DNA of 64,000 nucleotides from Cyanophora paradoxa (lineage: Eukaryota; Glaucocystophyceae; Cyanophorales; Cyanophoraceae). The DNA lies in NCBI GenBank assembly GCA_004431415.1, contig QPMI01000022.1:62001-126000 (forward strand), in the 5' to 3' direction. The notes under the pieces are model-generated. The model was not told the origin of the DNA. It ran no database searches and saw only the letters and a list, made by a program, of their open reading frames with translations. Below are positions 47,051-58,158 of this stretch, in pieces; within the stretch, counting starts at the first letter, position 1, and each line of letters starts with the position of its first letter. Both the position numbers and the translations under genes were made by a program.

Positions 47051-50000
47051 ATGGCCAGCGCTATAGCTAGCTCCAGCTGCAGTCGCTCAGCTGCAGGCGC
47101 GGCGACCGCGGCGGAGATGTGGGCTGCGGCCGCGGCATCCAAGAAGCTCAAGCTCGTCTCTGGCCTTGACCACGAGCTCGGGTCGGTCTACGGAGCAGAT
47201 GTGTCTCGGGTGCGCATGCGCTTGTAAATGCATCGCGACGCGCACGCGCATACGCAGCTACAGTTCTAGATCTAGTTCAAGTTCAGGCGGTGCTCCGTAA
47301 TCCTTAAGATTACATCTAACGCGCTGCCTGCAGGACGGGCGCTGGGTCTTGGCGTATGTGACGCCCTACCTGATGGGATCGAAAATGAAGCGAGGCCGCT
47401 TTCTAGCAGCGATGACGCTCTGGTCGGCTCGCCACTGGCCGTGGACCATACACCGTCAGTGGCAGATCGAAGATATGCATGCAGGTCCGCCGCCCAGTTA
47501 CCGCCTCATGTTTTTACTCGCCTAGGCTCGCCAGTACGCTCGCTTAGCTATAGGCCTCACAAATTAGGCCTAGGCTTTCAGGCCCAAGCTTGGGCAGTAC
47601 GTATATACAGTCCTAATTGCAACCCAGGCACCGGCGTGTCGATCGCGCGCTTCTCGCCAGACGGCCTCAGGATCGCCTCCGGAGGCATGGACGGCCGCGT
47701 GACCGTCTACGACGTCAGAGACGGACGCAAGCTCTACGAGCTCGAGGCCTCGGCTCCCTGCGAAACTTCGACTTCCATCATAACGGACCTCGACTTCTCG
47801 CGATCGGAGGTGATCATGATCACCAGGAGTACTACAGCTAGTCTTCTAGCTAGAGATTTAGATCTGGATCTAAATCGAAATCGATATGTGGATTTGAAAA
47901 CTGATATCTAGATTTAAGCTCTAGATCTAGACCTCGATCGGAGGTGATCATGATCATGATCATCATATTCATGAGTCCTTCTAGATCTAAATTAAAGTTC
48001 TAGATTTAGACCTCGGCTGCTGCGCATCATGGAATCTTTATGAATGCGCAGCAAATGCATATGGCCTGTACGTTTCTGTCCCGAATCGCCTATTAATTGA
48101 ATTGAATAACATAGCTGTAGGCCGCTAGCGCTGCTCATGACTCCTCACTAAAGCCGGCCCCAGGACGAGCACGCGTTTTCTGTGGCCGCATCATGCATCG
48201 TGGCGCCGCCCCCCAAGGACGGCCCCATGTCGACTGTCATCGGCTGGCTACTCGACTGCCGGCCGTCGTCTGTCGGTACACCTGTACGACGGCCGCACAC
48301 TGCGCAGCTGTTCAGCGTCGAGCTGCCGGACAGGATGGCGAATACCCTGGCCTTCGTTCCGGTGCGATCTAGCACGTGCACTTCATTGAATATAAATGAC
48401 TCGGCCATGACAACTTATGCGTATACATGATACTTCACTACTCATGCAGAGTTCGGACCCCGCAAGAACTTCTGTTGTCTATGCGTACACCTATCCCACG
48501 CCCGCTGGATCGACCGCAGTATCCAAAGCCGGCGCACAGATCTTCACCAAGTCTACTTCGGCAAAGAAGGGCCAGGTTTTTGAGCTCGGGCACCCCAAAG
48601 GAAACTGGAGTCACGCGCGGATAAAGGCTTTTTCGAATCCTCATATGGTTAACCTCAAGCTTGCTTATAATTATATTCCATAATCTTGCTTTCTTGTAAT
48701 CTTGCTTATGATTATTCCGATCTTCACAGAAGGAAGCTTTGTATGTGTCCAGTAATTTCGATGGGAGCCTCAGCGTGTGGAGCTCTTCAGGCACGTCGCC
48801 TCCGCGGCCGGTGGTTGTCTCGTGCAGCGGGCGCGTCGCAGGCTTCGCACTCTCAGAGGTGCGGACTGTCAATGATGATGAACATCACCTCTGCTTGAGC
48901 TCACGTCGATCTTAATTTGAAGTTAGCTTAAGCTTAAGCTCTGCTCAAGATTGACATCACCCCTGCTAGCTAGTTAAGCTTGCTCGAGCTCTGCTTAAGC
49001 ATGTGCTGCTCCAGGACGGAACTCTGCTGTCGGCGGTCGGGGATGGCTTCCTGAAGATGTGGAACGCGGGGACAGGGGAGCTTATCTACGAGAAGAACTC
49101 GGATCGCATCTACACTTCCGTCTCCATGTCCGGGGTTCGACTTCTATAAATTGGGACCTCGTTCAATATTCTATAATCATAAATTGGGAGCTCGATTAGC
49201 TTGCAATCGGCACCGCCCATCTCACAATCGCAATGGGCACTGCTTGCAACTTGCTCACAATCTCCCCAGCTTCGGCCGCGGGCCTCATTCGGCTTGCAGC
49301 CGGCACCATCCGATTTATGATATCGATTCCGCATGCGCATGCGCAGGACGGGCGCAAGGTGGCGCTGGCGTCGGACAAGGGCCTCTTCGTCTACGTCGTC
49401 CCGGACGACGTCGCGGGCCCGGCCCCGGCCCCTTGGTCGCCCGCAGCTGAATCTGGTGTCCATAATATTCCTGTGAATGCGCCGGGCCCGGGTGCGCATG
49501 CGCTAAAATTGCATGCGCCTCTAGTAGCTATGGAACTATAGTTCCATTCGTCCGCATCGTTCTGACCTTCTCTTCACCAGCACAAGAACCCCCTTCTTCT
49601 GAATCTGGTCCTGGTTCGGTGCCCAAGGGCGGCTGCCAGAAAGAGCTTGACAGTTCGGCGGCGGACCTGTGGATCGAAGCTGGGAGCCAATCGGGAGGCT
49701 TCCCCATGCCCTTCACAACACGCCGCGGGATAGAGAATGCGACACCCTCACAGATGCATTTTTTCAGCACTAGCATGTCATCGGTATGTTTCTACTGTTC
49801 TCGCTGTTTTTCATCCGAGTAAAGTTTAGAGCTCTCACGCATATTGCTCAGGACGGCGCTTTCGTCCTCCTGACGACCTTTGAAAGCATTCTGCTTTATT
49901 CCACGGCAAACTGCGACATGCTCTACCGCTGGGGTTCACCTCACGCCCCTTGCGGCGCTTCAGCAGCTTGCTTCTCACCCGATGGAATGAAAATCCTCTC

Positions 50001-52707
50001 TGGCTCAACATGTGTTGGAGAGCGAAAGATTAAAGTTTGGGATGCGCATTGCAGATCAGAGAACTTCTTGCTGGAGCTGGTAGAGCCATTGCCAAGCAAA
50101 ACGACAGCGTGTGCAATCACGGACCTCGCAATGTCTCAGGTCCGTGTATCACATATGGCCAAAGCTGATTGCTTATTCGTATTCATGCGAAAGGACGGAA
50201 ACTTGGTGTTCGAGGCGAGCAAAACCGATTTCGTGAGGCCAGATGCGCTCTTGGGCACGGTGTTTTGTGTATCTGTTTGGAGTATGAGTACTCGGAAACG
50301 AATATCCCAGCTTTTCTTAGATCCCGATCAGCGTGTTGAACGCATCTTTGGCCAGCTGGTGTGCACGTATCGTCTCTCAAGCCTGATCATGTATGCGTCT
50401 GATGGTCTGAATGTGCATGTACATGTGCAGGAAGACTCTTGGATATTCTACTCGATATCTAAATCTCTGATGTCGACGTCGGTGCCGACTTCCGCCTCGC
50501 GAACAATTCAAATTGAGTGCTGGAATTGGGAGAACGAGGGACCCGGAAATAACATGTACACGATTGAGACGATTGCTGACTGCTATTATATCTTTTTCGC
50601 CGTGCGAATCTTTTCCGATCCAGACATATTTATAATTACGTATATATGCGCTATCGACCATTAAATAAAACGCTCGCAGAACGGGAAGTGGATTGCATCT
50701 GCAGACCTTCAAGGCAATATTCTCTTGCACCCCCTGACACGTGAAACGACTCAAAGCGGCCCTGTTTTGTGTACTCGGCGCCCGATAGTGCTGGGAGGGC
50801 ATAGACGACGCATCCGGGACCTCTCAATTTCTCCCGTGCGATTTCTTTTCATTTGTTACATTATCATGACCATTACATCACTTTAACTTGCAATTGGATT
50901 CGACAGGACAATTCGCTGCTTGTTTCCGGCGCAGATGACGGAATCTGGCTCTGGAAAATCCATCCATATGCAGAAAAGGCTGCAGCTGCCGTGATCGCAC
51001 AACTGAGCATCCCTCCTTCGTACTGTACATGTCTTTCAATATCAAACGTTCGCAATGCATCATACTTGTTTTTTAAATTCATTGCGATACATTCGTACTC
51101 ATACATAAGCAGGACGGGAGGACGATTTCGTGGTACTCGGCGGCACGAGGAGTATGCATATGGTCCATCGGGGCCGCTCAGAATTCGGATGTAGAGGTGA
51201 GCTAAACTTTCGTCGTAGAATTTACACTCATTTCTGATTTCACGGCGTTGCAGGCCGCTGCACGGTCCATGCTTGGCGATTCGAGAAAGAAAAAGAACAA
51301 GAAGAAGAAAAAGAACAAGAAGAGCAAGAGCAGGCCTGCAGCCTCCGCAGATCCAAAGACACAGGTACGCGAATGAGTCGTTTGCGCAATTATTTTTGGG
51401 TAACATGCTTTCGCCAACACGAATATTGCGGCACAGGAAGCGGGTTCCAGCACGGACGTCGAGGAGGCATCTGCAGCGGAAACCCATGGCCAGAGACTGG
51501 AAGAGAATGCAGCGCGTGCACGTCTCGCACAGGAGCCCTCCGAAGTGGAGCCGGCCAAATTCGAACCGGAATTGTCTGCAGCGGACGATCGCGAGCTGGA
51601 GCGGCTCGCCGAGCTCTGTCTGGCGCCCGCCATCGCCACGGACGAGGCCAAGGCTCCGGAGGCGCCGGCGGTAGCCACGGCGCAAGCGCCGGCGCAGCTC
51701 GAGGTGGCGGCGCGCGCGGCGCCGGACGCGGGAGATGCAGATCTAGAGCTGGAAGCGGATCTGCACGCTGCGGGCCCGCCAGCAGCGGAGGCGGCACAGC
51801 AGCAGGCGGGGGGCCCGGAGGAGGTCGGGCGGCTCCGGGCGGCGCTGGCGGGGCTCGAGGCGGCGGAGGCGCGCGCCGCGGTCGCGGAGGGGCGGGCGGC
51901 AGAGCTGGAGGGCGCGCTCCGCACGTCCGAGCTGGCGGCCAAGGACGCGGAGCAGCGGGCGGCCTCCTCGGAGAGGTGGACCGCGATCGCGCGGCAGGCG
52001 GCGGCGGCGTCGGAATCACAGCTGACGGCAATGGAGCAGCAGATGGCGGAGGTGCTCAGGCGCGCCGCGGCGGCCGAGGCGCGCGCGGCAGCCGTGGAGC
52101 AGCGGGCGGCGGCCGCGGAGGTGCGCGCGGCGGGCGTGCAGCGGCACGCAGACGAAGTACAGCAGCAGGCGGAGTCCGCGAAGGCGTGGGCGGCTGCCGA
52201 GCGGGCGCAGGCGGAGGCGTGGCTGCAGGAGGCGGGACGGCGCGCGGCTGCGGCAGAGGCGGAGGCGGAGGCGCAGCGGCGGCGCGCGGTGGCGGCCGCG
52301 GATGCCGCGCAGGAGCTGGAGGCGCAGCTGGCGGAAGCGCGGCGGCGGGCGGGGCGGCGGAGCTGCTGCACGACGAGGCGGCGCTCGCGGCGCTGCCCGA
52401 GGCGGAGCTCGAAGCCCTCTCCGACCGCCTCCACGCCGCCCAGCGCCGCGTCGAGCGCGCCCTCCGCGCCGCGGCTGCCTCGGCGGCGGCAGCAGCAGCA
52501 GCGGCGGCGGCGGCGGCGGCGGCCCGGACATTCGAGTGCGCGGTGTGCCTGGAGGCGAAGGGCCTGGCGCAGCGGCGGGCGCTGCAGCCCTGCGGACACG
52601 TCTTCTGCCTGCCGTGCGTGCACAGGCTGCAGGCGTGCGGCGAAGCGTGCCCGAACTGCCGGCGGGCCTTCACCGGCATGCGGCCCATCTTCGACAACCT
52701 CGCCTAG
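47051..52707 (+). CDS. WD40-repeat/coiled-coil/RING-finger protein (putative E3 ubiquitin ligase)
   Basis: The start Met leads an Ala/Ser-rich leader ending GSVYGADVSR. At least nine WD40 blades follow, such as ARFSPDGLRIASGGMDGRVT, KEALYVSSNFDGSLSVWSSS, TLLSAVGDGFLKMWNAGTGE, ACFSPDGMKILSGS with KIKVWD, LLVSGADDGIWLWK and RTISWYSAARGVCIWS. Most blades start right after an intron, at Asp-Gly. A Lys-rich linker (KKKKNKKKKKNKK) leads to about 250 residues of Ala/Glu/Arg coiled coil (LRTSELAAKDAEQRAASSE; EARAAAVEQRAAAAEVRA), a poly-Ala run, and a C3HC4 RING: CAVCLEAKG..CGHVFCLPC..CPNCRRAF near the C-terminus FDNLA. This layout suggests a substrate-binding propeller joined to a ubiquitin ligase. 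The reading frame shifts by one base near 52350-52366 in GC-rich DNA, most simply a missing G in the sequence. Confidence 0.85.
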
Positions 52708-53190
52708 GCGAGGCCAGCTGAAGCCTGCAGACTGTAAGATTCAGCCGCGCTGTAGGTCGCTAGATTTATTTTGTCTGCGTAGATTTAGATTTCGAGCCAC
52801 GCTAAGTAGTTCGATAGATTCAAGATTCATTACAGTGAGTCGCAGTCAGGACGTGTATATGTGACAATATTAATGTTGTTGATCTCGATCGATCCAAATT
52901 CTCGTATCTATTTTCTTTTATCTATCGGCTCTAGTCAACGTTTTGTAGGCCACGCACCTCAATTGCAAGCTGAGATAGAAGGGCTTTACGTCAAGTGACC
53001 TTAATTTCATCTTTTGATACGTAGCTTTCAATCCGCCGCTGATGGAAACAGCGAATGCGAGCGCAGGTGCTCGCGATCGACGAGCTGGATATCGACGCCA
53101 GGCACATTCCGCACATGCCAGGCAATGGCACATCGCGTCCGTTCTGTCTGTTGTCTTCTGATCAGTGCTTCGGGGCAGGTGGAGCAGCGT
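52708..53190. other. Spacer downstream of the RING gene
   Basis: About 480 bp, AT-rich until 53000. No gene is visible. The myosin-tail copy begins abruptly at its right end without an obvious promoter or start codon. Confidence 0.5.
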
Positions 53191-55353
53191 ACGCGTGGAG
53201 GAGGCGGCGCGGGCGCTGGAGGAGAGCCAGGCGGCGGGGCGCAATGCGCAGGACGACATCCGCTCCCTCGAGCGCGAGCGCGAGGGCCTCAAGGTGCCTT
53301 CTTCCTCCCTTCTCGCCTCCCTTTCGTTCGGGCGCTGCTGAGGCGGCGGGGCGGGGCGGCGCAGTCGGAGATCGCGCGGGCGACGGCGGCGCTGCGGGAG
53401 CAGGAGGCGGCGACGCGGGCGGTGGAGGAGGAGAAGGGCGCCTCGGCCTCGGCCGCCCGCGCGCTGGACGACGCCAAGGCCCTCGTCGAGGCGCGGCTCG
53501 CCGAGTCGGAGGCGGCGCGGGCGGCGGCCGAGGCGGAGCTCGAGTCGCTCCAGAGGGAGCTCGCGGCCGTCAAGAAGGAGCGCCACGGCCTCTCCAACCA
53601 GGCTAGCCGCCCCGCCCCGCCGCGCAGAGCTGAGCTGAGCTGGGAGCGTCGCTGAGCTGTCGGGCGGGGCAGGTGGCGCAGCTGGAGGAGCTGCAGGCGG
53701 CGGAGTCGGCGGCGGCGAAGGACGCGCGGGGGCGCCTGGCGGAGCTGCAGAAGGAGAAGGCGGCGCTCGAGAACCAGTTCGCGGTGGCCAAGGGCGAGCG
53801 GGGGGGCCTGGAGCGCGAGCTGGAGCAGCTGCGCGAGGCGAAGAAGGGCGACATCAGCAAGCTGAAGGAGGCGGCGGAGGCGGAGAACCTGCGGCTCGTG
53901 CGGGAGCGCGCCGAGCTGCAGACGCGGCTCGAGGTCGAGCTCTCCGAGTCGCAGCGCCAGGTCTCCACCCTCGGCGAGATGAAGGTCCGCCAGACGAGCC
54001 GCGCCCCGCCCCGCGCCGCGCCGGGCTCGTCTGATCGGCGGCGGCCGCGCAGGCGGCGCTCGAGCGGGACCTGAACGACGTGCGGGAGAGGCGGCGCGTC
54101 CTCGGGGACCAGCTCAGGGTGCGGCCGGCCCGGCGCCGCGTGGCCGCTCTCTTTCTGAGCGGGCGGGGCGGGGCGCAGGACACGGAGGCGGCGAAGGAGG
54201 CGGCGGAGGCGGCGCTGGCGGCGGCGCAGGCGCGGGGCCGCAAGCTCGAGGCGGACCTCGCGGAGGCGCGGGACAAGCTGGCGCAGGCCGACGAGGCGCG
54301 GCGGGCGCTGGAGGCCGAGCTCGAGCGCGCCCGCGCCGCCGGCGAGAAGCTGGCCAAGGAGAAGGCGGCGCTGGAGGCGGCGGCGGCGGAGCTCGAGCGG
54401 GGCAAGGAGCGGGCCGAGCGGGAGCGGGCGGCGGCCGAGGAGGAGGCCTCGAAGCTGCAACGGGAGGCGAGCCACACGCAGAAGCACCGGCGCAACCTCG
54501 AGCAGTCCAAGGTGCCCCGGGCCCGCCCGCCCGCCGCGCCGCCGCCGCTCGTCGCCTGCTGAGCCCGGCGCCGGCGCGCGCAGACGGTGCTGGAGGGCGA
54601 CGTCGCGAGGCTCACGGGCCGCTGCCAGGCGCTGGAGACGGAGCGGGCGGAGCTGGCCGAGCGGCTGACGCGGGCCGACCGCGCCCGCAACGAGGCCGCG
54701 AGCGAGCTCGACAGCGCCGTCGACAAGCGGAAGGAGCTCGAGCGGGAGAAGCGGCGGCTGAAGGAGGAGCTGCACGAGGCGGAGGATCGCGAGGAGGCGG
54801 CCCAGCGCGAGGCGGCGGCGCAGCAGGCGCGCGCCGAGCAGGCGGAGGCGGGCGGGGCGCGCCTGGCGGAGAAGCTCGCCGCCGAGGAGCGCAAGTGCGC
54901 GAGCGTCGGCGCCGAGGCGGAGGACCGCGCGCGGCGCCTCGAGGCGCTCGCACAGGAGGTCCGCCCCTCCGCTCGCGTTCTCGAGCCCGCCCGCCCGCCC
55001 GCGCCGACGCGCGGCGCCGCGCGCGATCGCAGCGGGACGAGCTGCGGGGGCGCCTCGGGGCCGAGGAGGAGGCGTGCCGACAGGCGCTGGCGGGCGTGGC
55101 GCGGCTGGAGCGGGAGCTGGCGCGGGCGACGGGGGACTACGAGGAGGCGGAGGGGCGGGCGCGGGAGCGCGAGGGGCGCGTGGCGGAGCTCGAGGAGCAG
55201 CTCGCGGAGGAGCACGAGGCGGTCGCCGCCGCCACGTCGGAGAACGGGCAGCTGCACGAGCGGCTGCGGGAGCAGGAGCTGCTGGCGCAGGACCGCGGGG
55301 CGGCCGTCGAGAAGCTCAAGGCCGAGCTGGAGGGCGCCCAGCGGGAGGCGGCG
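53191..55353 (+). pseudogene. Orphan copy of the myosin coiled-coil tail
   Basis: An inverted, nearly identical copy of 6542-4385. Exons read [100 protein letters not shown] and [20 protein letters not shown], separated by the same introns as the source. Differences from the source are few (for example ALVEARL for ARVEARL) and I saw no stop in the exons. It lacks the motor, the IQ motifs and the final tail exons, and breaks off after [10 protein letters not shown] into unrelated DNA. It could be a dead fragment, or a young coiled-coil gene if an upstream exon exists. It might sequester myosin tails if expressed; that is speculation. Confidence 0.8.
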
Positions 55354-55698
55354 GTCGCATCGGGAGGCCACCGCCTCCGGGGTGGCGTCGGGCGTCGAGG
55401 CGCCGGGATCGGGATCGGGGGCCGGCGCGGGGGCCGGGTCCGGGCGAGCCGCGTCGATCGAAGGCCCAATATATTTAAATTGCAAGCAGTTGTCCGCTGG
55501 GAAATTACAGCAGTCGGGGCGCGGCCGCGGTGGGGCCTGATCGCGAGCGGGGGAGTGGGAGGGGAGAGCCCCTTGGGACGCGGTGGGGGGAGAGCCGGGG
55601 AATGGGGGGGAGGGGGGGGGGCGGGAAGGGGGGAGGTGGTGGGTTTTGGGGGGGGGGGGGGGGGGGTGCTGCACGCTGTGATTAATTTTGAAGGGGGA
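55354..55698. other. Low-complexity G-rich spacer
   Basis: About 345 bp of G-rich simple sequence with long G runs around 55605-55670, between the myosin-tail copy and the next gene's 3' end. No gene is visible. Confidence 0.5.
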
Positions 55699-56643
55699 TC
55701 ATGGAGCCGGAAAGGGCAGCTGCTGCCGCTGCTGCTGGTGCTGGAGCGCCACGCGGAGCTGCTGCTCGCTCTGCTGGGCCCGCTGCAGCTCGAGGAACAG
55801 GGCGCCGAGATCGGCGCCCGGGGGCAGCTGCAGCGAGCCAGAGCCCGAGCTCGCGATCGGGCCCGGGCCCGGGACCGGGACCGGGGCCGCGCCGCAGCTG
55901 TACAAATAGCCGTAGGGGGCGAAAGAAGCCTGGCCATGGCCAGGAGGGAAGCCGGCACCGTAGGGGGAGAAAGACGCCGCGGGGGGCTGGAAGTGGAGAG
56001 GGGCGGCCGCGGCCACGGACGCCGGCCACGTCAGGGCGGGGGCCGCGGCCGGCGCTGGCGGGGATCCGGAGGTGGTGAGGGTGCTCGAGGAGGCTCTGCG
56101 CTTGGGCTCCGCGTCCTCGTCCTCGTCCTCGCGATCGCCGTCGTCGTCGACGTCGGCGTCGGCGGGGCGGGCTCCAGATCCAGATCCAGAGGGGGGCGCA
56201 CTGCCCCGGCCCCGGGCGCCGCCGCTTCTAGCGCTAGCGCGGCCCCGGGCTCCGGATCCGCCCCTGGCCCTGGCCCTGGCGCCGCCACTCTCCGTTGCGG
56301 CAGGCCCAGGCCCACGTGCGGACTTGGCCGGGCGCCTGGTGCTGGTGCTGGGGCCGGTGCCGCGGCCGGCGGCAAGCCTAGGCGCCCCACGGGCCTTCGA
56401 GGCGGGCTCCGAGCTCGCGCCGGCGGGGCCCGCACCCTGCGACGTCGACGGCCCCGCGGCCGGGGACGACTGCTCGCGATCGCGCTCCTCGCGGTCGCGA
56501 TCGGCAGCTTCAGATTCCACAACGGCGCGGGTGCGCTTCTTGCTCCTGCTCCTGCAATTGCAACCGATACAGTAAATCTCTTCATATTTGCTTTCATAAT
56601 CACGAGAAAATTGCGGCTTACGTTTCGCCGCCGTCATTGCCAA
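55699..56643 (-). CDS. Hypothetical low-complexity protein
   Basis: An open frame of 314 residues starting AMTAAKRKPQFSRDYESKYE and continuing with basic/acidic patches (SRSKKRTRAVVESEAADRDR), a long Ser/Gly/Pro/Arg disordered middle with an acidic cluster (DADVDDDGDREDEDEDAEPK), an aromatic-Pro/Gly section (FSPYGAGFPPGHGQASFAPY) and a Gln-rich end (ALQHQQQRQQLPFP). No known domain is seen. The composition suggests a nuclear or RNA-associated disordered protein; that is inference, and the opposite strand is also open over part of it. Confidence 0.5.
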   Translation of the reverse strand: MAMTAAKRKPQFSRDYESKYEEIYCIGCNCRSRSKKRTRAVVESEAADRDREERDREQSSPAAGPSTSQGAGPAGASSEPASKARGAPRLAAGRGTGPSTSTRRPAKSARGPGPAATESGGARARARGGSGARGRASARSGGARGRGSAPPSGSGSGARPADADVDDDGDREDEDEDAEPKRRASSSTLTTSGSPPAPAAAPALTWPASVAAAAPLHFQPPAASFSPYGAGFPPGHGQASFAPYGYLYSCGAAPVPVPGPGPIASSGSGSLQLPPGADLGALFLELQRAQQSEQQLRVALQHQQQRQQLPFPAP

Positions 56644-56732
56644 AGTTGGGCCGCTCGCCTGCCTTCTTGTCTTTAATTCTCCTGCACAAAATAAACACTA
56701 ATGTCAGCAACAAATTCTTGCAATGTATGTAT

Positions 56733-58158
56733 TTATAATCGCTCGAGGAGCTCGAGGACAGACTTGAGAACGGCGTGGCGGTTCTTCGCGTACATGCCCT
56801 CAAGCTTCTTGATGCCGTCCGGGCCTTTCGAGAAGTAGGTCCGGAGGCGCGGGACAATGTACTTCTCCATGTACTCGGCGTCGAATTCGAAGCGCTGGAG
56901 ATCGTCGGCGCTGATATCCTTGGCGTCGCGCTTCCTTGATACCACATCAAACCTGCGTGCGTGGCGAGGCACTCGAGATCAGTACAACACAAGTTAAAAC
57001 CAAGCAGCATAGCAGCACAGCAGGCGCGCGCACAGGCAGTCCATCTTCTCGACGGCAAGTCCAGTGATGAACCTCGTCTGCTTGTCCGTGGCATCCTCCG
57101 TCAACAGGCGCGCTATGCGGGCCAGAGAGCGCGCGAACTTGACGTTTATCTGTGATCATCGGATCGCGATCGATATCATGAATTTGGTAGCTGGTTTATC
57201 TGTTTATATGTTTTTCTTTTTACTGTAAAGCAACGTTTATAGTCGAAGAAGTTAACGTTTAAGGCACCTTTTTCTCGTACGATTCTCTGTACTTGGCTTC
57301 ATCACCGTCAAAGAAGACGGTCGTGGCAAAGTCATCGGCGATTCGGTCGCCGCCCTTCGTCTGCTGCGGGGTTGCGAGGTCGACGTCAGGCTGTATATAT
57401 ATGTAAGGTACAATTCATGTATATGTATATAATATAATTATAATTATATAAGCTGCATGCATATGGGCGGCGTTAACGTTAAGCCTGCCAAATATTTTAA
57501 TTGGAGCGCGATCGCCTTGGTCTCCAGATCTAGATCCGCGCCGCTCTTCGAATCCATCTTCGACTGGCCGCCGGCGCCGGCGCCGGCGGCCGCGAGGGAC
57601 GCGGCGCGCTCGCACTTGAGGTCGGCCTGCAGCATCCTCGCCGCCGGCTCGAAGCGCGGGTCCGCCAGCAGGTCCCCGGGCTCGTCCTCCCGCGCCATCA
57701 GGTAGAAGTAGAGCTCGCGCTCCGCTCCGACGCCGGGCTCGCTCCTCAGCACCCGGTAAGCGCCCTGCGAATCCGGAGATCGATCGCGCGCGCGCGCGCG
57801 GCGGCGCGAGCGCGGCACTTACTCCGTCATTTCCTATCTCCGCGAAGACGCCCGGCCTCTTCAGGTACAAGATGGCGAGCTGCTCCATCGACACGGCGCT
57901 CGGGATGCGGGCGCTGGACATGAGCTCCCCCATAAGGTGCGCGAAGGCGCCGCGGCCGCGGGGGCACGTGCACTGCAGCTCGTCGACACTGCATGTGCCT
58001 ACGACGAGGGACTCAAAGCCCAGGATGCGCGGAGGCGCCGGCGCCTGGCCTTCACCCGCGATCGATCGCGAGACGACGGCTTTCACGCCATCACTGACGC
58101 CGAGGCTGTAGTTCCTCCAGCTACAGTGGCTGCTGCTCTCGCGCTCGTCGCCCGACAT
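56733..58158 (-). CDS. Hypothetical protein of unknown family
   Basis: A multi-exon gene I do not recognise, with less extreme codon use than its neighbours. Exon 1 runs from SGDERESSSHCSWRNYSLG through RILGFESLVVGTCSVDEL and MEQLAILYLKRPGVFAEIGN, ending in a classic gtaagt donor. Exon 2 has GAYRVLRSEPGVGAERELYF and REDEPGDLLADPRFEPAARM. Later exons carry ADDFATTVFFDGDEAKYRES, KFARSLARIARLLTEDATDK and RFDVVSRKRDAKDISADDLQ, ending KSVLELLERL. Mostly helical, soluble and probably cytosolic. The join between exons 2 and 3 (57420-57490) is unresolved. Confidence 0.65.
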
